Source: Methylobacterium sp. J-048 | GTDB lineage: Bacteria > Pseudomonadota > Alphaproteobacteria > Rhizobiales > Beijerinckiaceae | Assembly (NCBI RefSeq): GCF_022829515.1 | Contig: NZ_JAKSYL010000232.1 | Span: 1 to 34,055, forward strand | Reading direction: 5' to 3' | Length of the DNA stretch: 34,055 bases | In this document: in pieces, positions 8,140 to 16,182 of the stretch | Numbering within the stretch: position 1 is the first letter of the stretch | Layout: the number at the start of each line of letters is the position of its first letter | The notes under the pieces: model-generated | The model's database searches: none | Told to the model about the DNA's origin: nothing | What the model saw: only the letters and a program-made list of their open reading frames with translations | Made by a program: the position numbers and the translations under genes

Positions 8140-8535
8140 ATGTTTGTGGATGCTTCGGCCCTCACGGCGATCCTGACCGACGAGGCCGACGCGCGGGCCC
8201 TGGTCGCCCGGCTGCAGCGGGCGCGCCGCCGAATGACGTCGCCGCTGGCCGTTTGGGAGACCGTCGTAGCCGTGGCGCGCCGGCTCGACCTGTCGGTCCC
8301 GGACGCGCGCGATGCGGTGCGCGCCTATCTCGACCTCGCCGGCATCCAGGTCCTGGCCGTCGCCCCGGAGGCTGCCGAAGTCGCCCTCGACGCCTACGAT
8401 CGCTTCGGTAAGGGCCGGCATCCCGCCGGTCTCAACTTCGGAGACTGCTTCGCCTACGCCTGTGCCCGGGCGCACCGGGTTCCGCTGCTCTACAAGGGCA
8501 ACGACTTCCCGCTTACCGACATCGAGGCCGGGTGA
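8140..8535 (+). CDS. vapC: VapC-type PIN-domain ribonuclease toxin
   Basis: A 131-residue single PIN domain. The acidic residues expected to hold Mg2+ are present: D4 (MFVDASAL), E40 (AVWETVVAVARR), D102 (LNFGDCFAYACA) and D122 (KGNDFPLTDI). VapC toxins cut specific RNAs, often initiator tRNA or rRNA loops; the target of this one cannot be read from sequence. It follows vapB by 12 bases with no gap for a separate promoter. It is convergent with trpB, whose stop lies 37 bases away. Confidence 0.93.
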   Translation: MFVDASALTAILTDEADARALVARLQRARRRMTSPLAVWETVVAVARRLDLSVPDARDAVRAYLDLAGIQVLAVAPEAAEVALDAYDRFGKGRHPAGLNFGDCFAYACARAHRVPLLYKGNDFPLTDIEAG

Positions 8536-8572
8536 GGCGAGGCCGCGGGACGGGATCCGAGCCGATCCGCGC

Positions 8573-9814
<1,242 letters not shown>

Positions 9815-9873
9815 GGGCAGGTCCTTCCGGACGAATTCGATCTGTTGCCGGGTGCCTAGACCCATGCGGGCGC

Positions 9874-9916
9874 GGCCGCAATGCGGCCTCCCGCCCGCGT
9901 CACCGATGCGGGCGGG
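9874..9916 (-). terminator. Twin hairpins between antitoxin and trpB
   Basis: GGCCGC-AAT-GCGGCC (9874-9888) and CCCGCCCGC, a 9-base loop, GCGGGCGGG (9890-9916) lie between the antitoxin stop (9948) and the trpB start (9814). On the minus strand they follow the toxin-antitoxin operon and could end its transcript. There is no T-run, so they may instead be a leader structure of trpB. I saw no Trp-codon leader peptide. Confidence 0.4.
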
Positions 9917-9947
9917 GTCGGTCGCCTCGACCGAGGAGGCGTCCGCC

Positions 9948-10274
9948 TTACAAGATGGCGTCGATGCCCTTCCGGCTGGCGAGGGCGAGCAGCTTCAGCG
10001 ATGGGCCGCCGGGCTTCTTCTCCCCCCGCTCCCATTTACTGACCAGCGCGGTGGTCACGTTGAGGGCCATGGCGAAGATCGCCTGGCTCATCTGGGCGGT
10101 CTCGCGGATGGCGCGGATCGCCTCCGGCCTGAGGTCCTCGACCGGCGTCAGGCACGACACGTCGAACCGGCGCATCGTCGCCTTGTCGATGGCCCCGGCG
10201 GCGTGGAGGTCCTTGGCGACCACGTGCGCCGACCGGAGCGCGTCACTGCGATTGGTCGTCTTCGGTTCCGTCAT
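9948..10274 (-). CDS. HTH antitoxin of a RelE-type module
   Basis: A 108-residue XRE/Cro-type antitoxin, with start ATG at 10274. The C-terminal part holds the helix-turn-helix (about 55-105): AIRAIRETAQMSQAIFAMAL, then NVTTALVSKWERGEKKPGG. The order toxin first, antitoxin second, is the HigBA/NadS-like arrangement. It overlaps the 3' end of the upstream toxin gene by 32 bases, which implies translational coupling. As in related modules it should neutralise the toxin and repress the common promoter. Confidence 0.85.
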   Translation of the reverse strand: MTEPKTTNRSDALRSAHVVAKDLHAAGAIDKATMRRFDVSCLTPVEDLRPEAIRAIRETAQMSQAIFAMALNVTTALVSKWERGEKKPGGPSLKLLALASRKGIDAIL

Positions 10275-10638
10275 CGTCGATCCGTCTCCAGCCCTGCGTG
10301 GCTGCGACCTGCCTAAGCGCCTCATCACTGAGGCCGATCAGGGTCGCCGCGAGGTCGCGAAACACCTGCGTCTCGGTCTTGGTCAGGTTCGCCTTGGTGT
10401 TCTTGGCGAACAGGTGCAGGAAGATCGCGATCCGCCCGCGCTCGTAGACGATGATGCTGCGGAAGCCGCCGGAGCGGCCCTGTCCGGCGCGCGGGATGCG
10501 GTGCTTGATCAGCGCCAGCCCGAGTTGCGCATCGATCAGGTCGCGTTCGGCACGGGCGACCGCCTCGCGCAGATCGTCGTCGGTCACCTTTTGCTTCGCG
10601 GCTCGTCTCGCGAAGTCGAGCGGCAGGAAGATGCGCAT
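10243..10638 (-). CDS. RelE/HigB-like toxin (COG4737-type)
   Basis: A 131-residue RelE-superfamily toxin. The pattern of basic residues and the core GRSGGFRSIIVYERGRIAIF, followed by LHLFAKNTKANLTKTE, is typical of the COG4737 group, which acts as ribosome-dependent mRNA endonucleases. The N-terminus is MRIFLPLDFARRAAKQK. An acidic tail of about 15 residues (IDDDGTEDDQSQ) overlaps the antitoxin gene. Toxin family membership is clear from the motifs; ribonuclease activity and target are inferred from the family. Confidence 0.85.
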   Translation of the reverse strand: MRIFLPLDFARRAAKQKVTDDDLREAVARAERDLIDAQLGLALIKHRIPRAGQGRSGGFRSIIVYERGRIAIFLHLFAKNTKANLTKTETQVFRDLAATLIGLSDEALRQVAATQGWRRIDDDGTEDDQSQ

Positions 10639-10751
10639 GCAATGTCCTCGCGGGGCGCGGCCCGTTCAAGGATGTGCTCATGTCCTGCTCCCGTCGGCTT
10701 GTGTCTGCCTGTCCTGCTGCGTGCTCCGATCGCCCCCCCGGCCTGATCAAA

Positions 10752-10780
10752 AAAGTATGGTACTTTGTGCCATGGATCAA
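10752..10780 (-). promoter_or_regulatory. Promoter and palindrome of the RelE/HTH module
   Basis: On the minus strand, TTGATC (10780-10775) and TACTTT (10757-10752) are separated by 17 bases, a good -35/-10 pair. The -10 forms part of the inverted repeat AAAGTA-TGG-TACTTT (10752-10766), a plausible binding site for the module's own antitoxin. The promoter lies about 115 bases before the toxin ATG in an otherwise GC-rich gap. Confidence 0.5.
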
Positions 10781-10932
10781 GGTATGGACTGGGGCGGATC
10801 TCGGTCGGCGGCACCGGGTGGATACGGGCAGTTGGGGCCAGGGCCGGCGTAACCGGGGCGCGACCGGTGGCGAACGACCCGGTGCAATCAAGCGGCGCGC
10901 GTCTCGCAGGGCGCGCCTTGCAGGAGGTCAGC

Positions 10933-11649
10933 ATGGCTCTTCGCGACACCATCCGCCCGATCCTAGGCGCCGCCATCGGCCTCGGCCTCGCCGGGGCGCT
11001 GCTGCTGCCCCGCCTGGCCGCCTTCGCCGAGGAGGCGCCGCGGCGCCTGCCCGAGGCCGCGACCGTTTCGAGCGCGGCGCCCGGCCAACAGGTCGCGGTG
11101 TTCGCGGGCGGCTGCTTCTGGGGCGTGCAGGGGGTGTTCCAGCACGTGCGCGGGGTGAGCCAGGCGGTCTCGGGCTATGCCAGGGGCACCCGCGCGGACG
11201 CCGATTACCGGACGGTGAGCGGCGGCGGCACCGACCATGCCGAGGCGGTGGCGGTCACCTACGACCCGGCTCTGATCCGCTACGACGAGCTGCTGCGGAT
11301 CTTCTTCTCGGTGGCCCTCGACCCGACCCAGGTCGACCGCCAGGGTCCCGATAGCGGGCGGCAATATCGCTCGGCGCTGTTTCCGCAGGACGCCGAGCAG
11401 GCGCGGATCGCGCGGGCCTACATCGCCCAGCTCGACGCCGCGAAGACCTTTGCACGGCCGATCGCCACCCGGATCGAGCCGGGTGCGGCGTTCTACCCGG
11501 CAGAGAGCTACCACCAGGACTTCATGGCCCAGCATCCGGGCCATCCCTACATCGCCGTCAACGACGCGCCGAAGCTCGAGGCGCTGAAGCAGCTGTTCCC
11601 GGAGCGGACGGCGGCGGAGCCGGTGCTGGTGAACCGGCCGCCGGCGTGA
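10933..11649 (+). CDS. msrA: Exported peptide methionine sulfoxide reductase A
   Basis: A 238-residue MsrA that reduces methionine-S-sulfoxide in damaged proteins. The start is ATG 10933, with AGGAGG six bases upstream (10922-10927). A hydrophobic N-terminus (about 8-31) looks like a signal peptide or anchor, placing the enzyme in the periplasm. The catalytic motif GGCFWG gives the sulfenic-acid cysteine at residue 61, and YHQDF and GTDHAEA are the substrate-site motifs. I find no other cysteine in the protein, so there is no internal resolving cysteine and an external thiol must regenerate it. The gene is convergent with tyrA across a long palindromic repeat. Confidence 0.95.
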   Translation: MALRDTIRPILGAAIGLGLAGALLLPRLAAFAEEAPRRLPEAATVSSAAPGQQVAVFAGGCFWGVQGVFQHVRGVSQAVSGYARGTRADADYRTVSGGGTDHAEAVAVTYDPALIRYDELLRIFFSVALDPTQVDRQGPDSGRQYRSALFPQDAEQARIARAYIAQLDAAKTFARPIATRIEPGAAFYPAESYHQDFMAQHPGHPYIAVNDAPKLEALKQLFPERTAAEPVLVNRPPA

Positions 11650-11680
11650 GGCTGGGGGGGCGGCGACGGCCATCCCACCC

Positions 11681-11809
11681 AATCCCCCTCATCCTGAGGT
11701 GACGGAGCGAAGCGGAGGCCTCGAAGGAGGCCTCCAGGGATCGCGCAGCCAGCTGGAGGGCTCCTTCGAGGCTCGCTGCGCTCGCACCTCAGGATGAGGG
11801 GGGGGGATT
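11681..11809. repeat. 129-base imperfect palindrome (CCTCAGGATGAGG type)
   Basis: Outer arms AATCCCCCTCATCCTGAGGTG (11681-11701) and its complement ending GGGGGATT (11785-11809) enclose inner arms. CCTCGAAGGAGGCCTCCAG (11719-11737) is the near-perfect inverse of 11753-11771. The whole could fold into one long hairpin between the convergent msrA and tyrA genes. Part of one arm recurs at 14646-14659, which marks it as a dispersed element. Confidence 0.8.
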
Positions 11810-11829
11810 GGATGAGCCCTCTTGCCGGC

Positions 11830-12765
11830 CTACTCCTCAGGCGGCCGCGGGCGGCCGAAATCGGGCGCTGCGGTTTCCTGGCCTTGCGCCACGATGCTGC
11901 GCCGGATCGCCCGGGTGCGGGTGAACATGGCGTGGAGCGCGTCGCCGTCGCCCCAGCGCACCGCCTTGGCGAGCGCCGACAGATCCTCGTTGAAGCGGCC
12001 GAGCATCTCCAGCACAGCCTCGCGGTTGTTGAGGAAGATGTCGCGCCACATGGTCGGGTCGGAGGCGGCGATGCGGGTGAAATCGCGAAACCCGCTGGCG
12101 GAGAACTTGATCACCTCGGACTGGGTCGCCGATTCGAGGTCCGCGGCGGTGCCGACGATGTTGTAGGCAATCAGGTGCGGCAGGTGGCTGGTGATCGCCA
12201 GCACGTGGTCGTGGTGCTCGGCGCTCATGGTCTCGACATCGGCGCCCATGCCTTCCCACAGGGCCCGGACCCGCTCCACCGCCGCCGGGTCGGTGCCCTC
12301 GGGCGGCGTCAGGATGCACCAGCGGCCCTGGAACAGGGTCGCAAAGCCGGCATCCGGCCCCGAGAACTCGGTGCCGGCGATCGGGTGGCCTGGCACCAGG
12401 GCGACGCTCTCGGGCAGGTGCGGCCGGATCGCCGCCACCACGGCGCCCTTGACCGAGCCGACATCCGACACGATCGCGTCGGGCTTCAGGTGCGGCGCCA
12501 GCTCGGCCGCCGCCGCCCCGATGGCGCCGACCGGCACGCACAGAATCACCAGGTCGGCCTCCGCGGCGCCGTCCTGCGGGTCGCCGGTGACGATGTCCGC
12601 GATGCCGAGTTCGGTGACCCGGGCGCGTACGGCCGGGTCCCGGTCCAGGGCGACGATCGTGCCGGCGAGATTGTAGCGGCGGGCGGCCCGGGCGATCGAG
12701 GAACCGATCAGCCCGAGCCCGACGATGGTGAGGCGCCCGATGGGCGGGGTCTGGGTCTCAGGCAT
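11830..12765 (-). CDS. tyrA: Prephenate/arogenate dehydrogenase
   Basis: A 311-residue NAD(P)-dependent dehydrogenase of tyrosine synthesis that oxidatively decarboxylates prephenate or arogenate. The N-terminal Rossmann motif is LTIVGLGLIGSS (about 12-23). The central HPIAGTE loop and the helical dimerisation domain (about 185-290, with SGFRDFTRIA) are typical. It has no fused chorismate mutase and no ACT domain, so feedback by tyrosine, if any, is not through ACT. Its first bases overlap the end of hisC by 8, so the two are translationally coupled. Choosing between prephenate and arogenate as substrate is not possible by eye. Confidence 0.93.
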   Translation of the reverse strand: MPETQTPPIGRLTIVGLGLIGSSIARAARRYNLAGTIVALDRDPAVRARVTELGIADIVTGDPQDGAAEADLVILCVPVGAIGAAAAELAPHLKPDAIVSDVGSVKGAVVAAIRPHLPESVALVPGHPIAGTEFSGPDAGFATLFQGRWCILTPPEGTDPAAVERVRALWEGMGADVETMSAEHHDHVLAITSHLPHLIAYNIVGTAADLESATQSEVIKFSASGFRDFTRIAASDPTMWRDIFLNNREAVLEMLGRFNEDLSALAKAVRWGDGDALHAMFTRTRAIRRSIVAQGQETAAPDFGRPRPPEE

Positions 12766-13873
12766 GCGTGCCCCGGACGAAATCGCCGAGTGCCGCCAGG
12801 AAGGCCTCGTTCGCCTCTTTGCCCGCCACCGTCACCCGCAGGGCGTTGGGCAGGCCGTAGGCGGCGACCCGGCGGGTGATCAGCCCGCGCTCGGTGAGGA
12901 AGGCGTCGGCGTCCGCGGCCGAGCGGCCCGGCGCGTCGGGGAAGTGGATCAGCACGAAGTTGGCGACGCTCGGCGTCACCGTAAGACCCAGCGCCCGGGC
13001 GCCATCGGTGAGCTTGGGCAGCCACGCGGCGTTGTGGGCGGCGGCCGCCGCCATGTGCGCTTCGTCGGCGATCGCCGCCGCGCCCGCCGCGATGGCCGGA
13101 CCTGAGACGTTGAACGGCCCGCGGATGCGGTTGACCGAATCCGCCACGTGCGCCGGGGCCAGCATCCAGCCGATCCGCACGGCGGCGAGGCCGTAGATCT
13201 TCGAGAAGGTCCGGGTCATCACGACGTTCTCGGATTCGAGCGCGAGTTCGAGACCGGCCGAGTAGTCGTTCGCCCGCACGTATTCGGCATAGGCGCCGTC
13301 GATCACCAGCAGCACGTTGGCCGGCAGGCCGGCATGCAGGCGGCGGATCTCGTCGAACGGCAGGTAGGTACCGGTCGGGTTGCTCGGGTTGGTGACGTAG
13401 ACGATCCGGGTGCGCTCGGTGACCCGGGCCAGGATCGCGTCGACATCGGTGGTGTAGTCGCGCTCGGGCGCCACCACGGGCGTCGCGCCGGAGGCCAGGA
13501 TCGCGATCCGGTAGACCAGGAATCCGTGCTCGGAATAGATGCCCTCGGTGCCTGGGCCGCCATACGCGTAGGCCAGCAGCGACAGCAGCTCGTCGGAGCC
13601 GGCGCCGCAGACGATCCGCTCGGGATCGAGCCCGTACCGCTTGGCGATGGCCGTGCGCAGAACCGTCGCCCGGCCGTCCGGGTAGGTCTCCAGCTTGGCG
13701 GTGGCCTCGTGGAGCGCCGCGAGCGCCGCCGGGCTCGGCCCCAGCGGCGTCTCGTTGGACGAGAGCTTGTGGACCTTGCCGCCGCCGGGCCGCCCGCTCT
13801 TGCCGGGCACGTAGGTGTCGATCGCCAAGACGCCGGGGCGCGGTTCCGGGCGGACGGGACTGGGGGCGGACAT
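12758..13873 (-). CDS. hisC: Histidinol-phosphate / aromatic aminotransferase
   Basis: A 371-residue fold-type I PLP aminotransferase. The PLP lysine is K225 in TRTFSKIYGLAAVRIGW, preceded by the cofactor-contacting TNPSNPTGTY (161-170) and IDGAYAEY (191-198). HisC makes histidinol phosphate from imidazole-acetol phosphate. Copies joined to tyrA, as here with an 8-base overlap, often also transaminate aromatic keto acids, so this may serve phenylalanine/tyrosine synthesis as much as histidine. No other his gene is near. Family assignment is firm; the in vivo substrate is inferred from context. Confidence 0.93.
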   Translation of the reverse strand: MSAPSPVRPEPRPGVLAIDTYVPGKSGRPGGGKVHKLSSNETPLGPSPAALAALHEATAKLETYPDGRATVLRTAIAKRYGLDPERIVCGAGSDELLSLLAYAYGGPGTEGIYSEHGFLVYRIAILASGATPVVAPERDYTTDVDAILARVTERTRIVYVTNPSNPTGTYLPFDEIRRLHAGLPANVLLVIDGAYAEYVRANDYSAGLELALESENVVMTRTFSKIYGLAAVRIGWMLAPAHVADSVNRIRGPFNVSGPAIAAGAAAIADEAHMAAAAAHNAAWLPKLTDGARALGLTVTPSVANFVLIHFPDAPGRSAADADAFLTERGLITRRVAAYGLPNALRVTVAGKEANEAFLAALGDFVRGTHA

Positions 13874-13974
13874 GGCAGGGCGACTCGGATGCGCGGGCGG
13901 ATCTTTTTCGGGTTCCGCGTCCGTCTACAGCATTTCCTCCGTGGGTGAAGCCGGGCGGCCGGGCCCTCCGCGGT

Positions 13975-14589
13975 TCACAGGAGTTCCGCGACGGTCTTGG
14001 CGGCAAAGCCCACCAGGAACACGGCCATGAAGAGGTCGATCAGGCGGTTGTGCTGCGTGTAGAAGGTCCGGATCGCACGGCGGCCGAAGACGAAGGCCAC
14101 GCCGGCATACCACCCGAACTCCAGCGTGCTGCACAGCGCGACGATGGCCGCCTTCTCGCTCCAGCTTCGCTCGACCACAAGGAACCCGGTGAAGATGCTC
14201 ACCATGAAGGCGATCGTCTTGACGTTGCCGACATTGGTCAGCGCCCCGATCCGAAACGCCGTCCAGAAGCGCGCCTCCGGCTGCGGCTCCGCGCCCGGCC
14301 CTGTCGGGTTCGCCGGCTCAAAGGCGGCGCGGGTCAGGAGAGCGGCGATGTAGAGCAGGTACAGGGCGGCCGCTGCGCCGGCGATCTTGTCGAAGGCCGG
14401 GAATTCCCGGATCAGCACGGAAAGTCCGGTGACGGACGCGCTGGAGAAGATCAATCCGACCAGCACGATCCCGGCCGTCGCCCCCAAGCCGGCCCGCACC
14501 GAACCGGACGATGCGGATCGCGTGACCAGAAGAAAATTCGGCCCCGGGCTCATGACGGCGAGGATGTAGATGAGTGCGGCGGCGAACAT
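13975..14589 (-). CDS. LysE/RhtB-family amino-acid exporter
   Basis: A 204-residue inner-membrane protein of the LysE/RhtB superfamily. The signature MSPGPNFLLVTR near the N-terminus and about six hydrophobic segments (roughly 3-15, 35-60, 70-88, 120-138, 150-170, 180-200) are visible. These carriers export amino acids or derivatives such as homoserine, threonine or lysine; the substrate is unknown here. The start at 14589 has no ribosome-binding site (only A/T-rich bases before it) and the first helix looks a little short, so the true N-terminus may differ. Upstream is a gene-poor, repeat-bearing stretch. Confidence 0.9.
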   Translation of the reverse strand: MFAAALIYILAVMSPGPNFLLVTRSASSGSVRAGLGATAGIVLVGLIFSSASVTGLSVLIREFPAFDKIAGAAAALYLLYIAALLTRAAFEPANPTGPGAEPQPEARFWTAFRIGALTNVGNVKTIAFMVSIFTGFLVVERSWSEKAAIVALCSTLEFGWYAGVAFVFGRRAIRTFYTQHNRLIDLFMAVFLVGFAAKTVAELL

Positions 14590-14645
14590 AATTTTTCTGA
14601 ATGATCGTCTTTGAGTCGTATCGGCCGATGATTTCCCATCCTCGA

Positions 14646-14659
14646 CCTCAGGATGAGGG
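14646..14659. repeat. Fragment of the CCTCAGGATGAGG repeat
   Basis: CCTCAGGATGAGGG here is identical to the right arm of the long palindrome at 11788-11801, and a degenerate CATCCTCG lies just to its left. It is a partial or decayed second copy of that repeat family. Confidence 0.55.
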
Positions 14660-14722
14660 AAGGGAGTGGGATATCCGTCGATGTCATGACAATTTCGGTC
14701 TTGGGATTCGCCGCACCTTCCC

Positions 14723-14750
14723 CGTCATTGCGAGCGCAGCGAAGCAATCC
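14723..14750. repeat. CGTCATTGCGAG-type dispersed repeat
   Basis: The 28 bases begin CGTCATTGCGAGCGCAGCGA and end AGCAATCC. This string is a familiar dispersed intergenic repeat of many alpha- and betaproteobacterial genomes; I recognise it from memory, without a database check. Only one copy lies in the window. Confidence 0.6.
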
Positions 14751-15107
14751 AGCGCGCGCATGCCTGGAATGCTGTCTTATTTCGGAAATAAGCCTACGTC
14801 ACGGCATGGTTTATCCATAATAAAGAAAAAGTGAAAAATTAAAATCTATAAGAATACATAGATCTGGAATTGACGTGCGGTGGGATTGTTTGCGCCGATG
14901 GATCTCGCGTCGTTCATCCGGACGTGGTGTTTAGCTTCGAGGGCAACGACAGCGCTGCAGGCGATTCGATCTTGAGACCTGCGGCCCTTGGAAGGCGACG
15001 CCAAACGCGCCGTCTGACCCCAGACGCGTCCGAGCGGCGGATACACGTGAGCCCGGCCCCGCCCTACCTCCCCGGTCCAAGTCTGATTGGCGACAAGGAC
15101 CGGTCCC

Positions 15108-15404
15108 ATGCCCCTCACACGCTACCTGGATGGCGGCGCGCATATCCTGCCCGCCGACGAGAGCCTGATCCGCTTCGCCATGACCGATGGCCAGCGGGTG
15201 ATCGGGATCGACGTGCCGATCCCGGTGCTGCGCCAAAATTTCGGCGCCGGGGCCGACCTCGCCCCCCTCGACCTGTTCGCGCAGAACCAGGCGGCGATCG
15301 AGGCCGCCGCCAGCGCCGCCTACGACAAGACCGCGACGCCCAACGACCTGCTCGACATGGGCCCGGAGGATTTTTCGGGCCAGCCGGCCGCGGCCAAGCT
15401 CTGA
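15108..15404 (+). CDS. DUF1488-like small protein
   Basis: A 98-residue acidic protein. The ATG at 15108 is preceded by AAGGA eight bases upstream; a TTG at 15087 would add seven residues. The pattern of a short basic start, then a strand-rich IRFAMTDGQRVIGIDVPIPVL, then a helical AAIEAAASAAYDK, resembles DUF1488, a small family of unknown role often found in Methylobacterium and Burkholderia. There is no signal peptide or membrane helix. It is probably a single-gene unit; the next ORFs downstream are small membrane proteins. Family membership is a judgement from pattern only. Confidence 0.65.
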   Translation: MPLTRYLDGGAHILPADESLIRFAMTDGQRVIGIDVPIPVLRQNFGAGADLAPLDLFAQNQAAIEAAASAAYDKTATPNDLLDMGPEDFSGQPAAAKL

Positions 15405-15545
15405 GCCCCATCGTCCGGGAACCCGCGCCGCGGCAAAGCGGCGAAGCGCAAATGCCGCGGGGCACTCGCCACGTTTCGGCCTGTTGATCCCGGAGAAGGG
15501 CCGCGTCGGGCGCGTCGCGTCCCGCGTTCCCCTGGACGGATCCAT

Positions 15546-15713
15546 ATGCCCGGTGACCTGATCCCCTGCAGCCTGTTTCTGATCGGGATCCTCACCTCGG
15601 TGGCCGCCGATTGCCGGCTGCGCCGGGCGGAGGCCGCCTCGTGGGCGAACGGCTGCATCACGGTGGTCGGGGCCGCGATGGTGTTCGCCGCCTGCGCGGC
15701 CGCGATCCGCTGA
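15546..15713 (+). CDS. Small membrane protein, 55 residues
   Basis: An ORF starting MPGDLIPCSLFLIGILTSVA and ending CAAAIR. It has two hydrophobic segments (about 5-20 and 35-53) separated by a charged turn (DCRLRRAEA), which suggests a helical hairpin in the inner membrane. A weak purine-rich stretch (GGACGGA) precedes the ATG. The family is not recognised. A second small ORF with the same shape follows 119 bases later on the same strand, which supports both being real. Confidence 0.45.
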   Translation: MPGDLIPCSLFLIGILTSVAADCRLRRAEAASWANGCITVVGAAMVFAACAAAIR

Positions 15714-15832
15714 GGCGGGGGGCCAAAGGTATGATCGTCCGGGCGTCCCTCGGGAGGAACCGGCAGGCCCGCCGCACACTTCCCCAGCCGTGATCCAGGG
15801 CCGCGTGGCGCGGCCGGCGCGGTGAGGTTCCC

Positions 15833-16012
15833 ATGATTTCGATTCAGGCGATCATCGGCTGCGCGCTCGTCCTGTCCGGTCTCTGCGTCGAGAACGTCGC
15901 GAGCCGGAGCTGGTGCGTCGGCGTCGGCGCCGACCGGCTCGACGCCCGCGCCGCCCTGGCGCTGGGGCTCCCGGCCCTCGGGCTGGCGCTGATGGCCGCA
16001 CCGCTCGCGTGA
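15833..16012 (+). CDS. Small membrane protein, 59 residues
   Basis: The ORF begins MISIQAIIGCALVLSGLCVE and ends LGLALMAAPLA. Two hydrophobic stretches (about 4-18 and 42-58) flank a polar centre containing SRSWCVGVGADRLDAR. GTGAGG lies about five bases before the ATG, a fair ribosome-binding site. It resembles the 55-residue protein upstream in size and topology but not closely in sequence. Function is unknown. metX starts 170 bases downstream on the same strand. Confidence 0.45.
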   Translation: MISIQAIIGCALVLSGLCVENVASRSWCVGVGADRLDARAALALGLPALGLALMAAPLA

Positions 16013-16182
16013 GCCGCGGAGGCGACCCGGCATTCCCGCACGCCCTAGGCGCGTTGACGCTCGCCCCCCGGAGCATTACCTCCCGGTCTCGCTGGCCGCG
16101 TCCGGCGAGTGCGGCGCGTCACGCGATCCCGCGCTCTCCTCCCGCGGACCGGGATCGCCGACAGACGGTCGTCAAGTCCCGC

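Larger units (their letters stand above)
14590..15107. other. Gene-poor intergenic stretch with AT-rich patch
   Basis: I find no gene in these 518 bases. The region holds two repeat fragments (14646-14659 and 14723-14750), then about 100 bases (roughly 14765-14870) of strongly AT-rich DNA unlike the rest of the window, then ordinary GC-rich sequence leading to the DUF1488-like gene. The overlapping ORFs in it have no recognisable protein pattern. Confidence 0.6.

Noticed and set aside
9815..9947. Tryptophan attenuator leader peptide
   Set aside because: No short frame with consecutive Trp codons was seen before trpB.
14846..15118. A 90-codon minus-strand frame in the gene-poor stretch
   Set aside because: Composition changes abruptly along it, it overlaps the DUF1488-like start, and no protein pattern is visible.
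16013..16182. SAM riboswitch ahead of metX
   Set aside because: I looked for a SAM-II-like pseudoknot pattern, common before metX/metA in this class, and found no match by eye.
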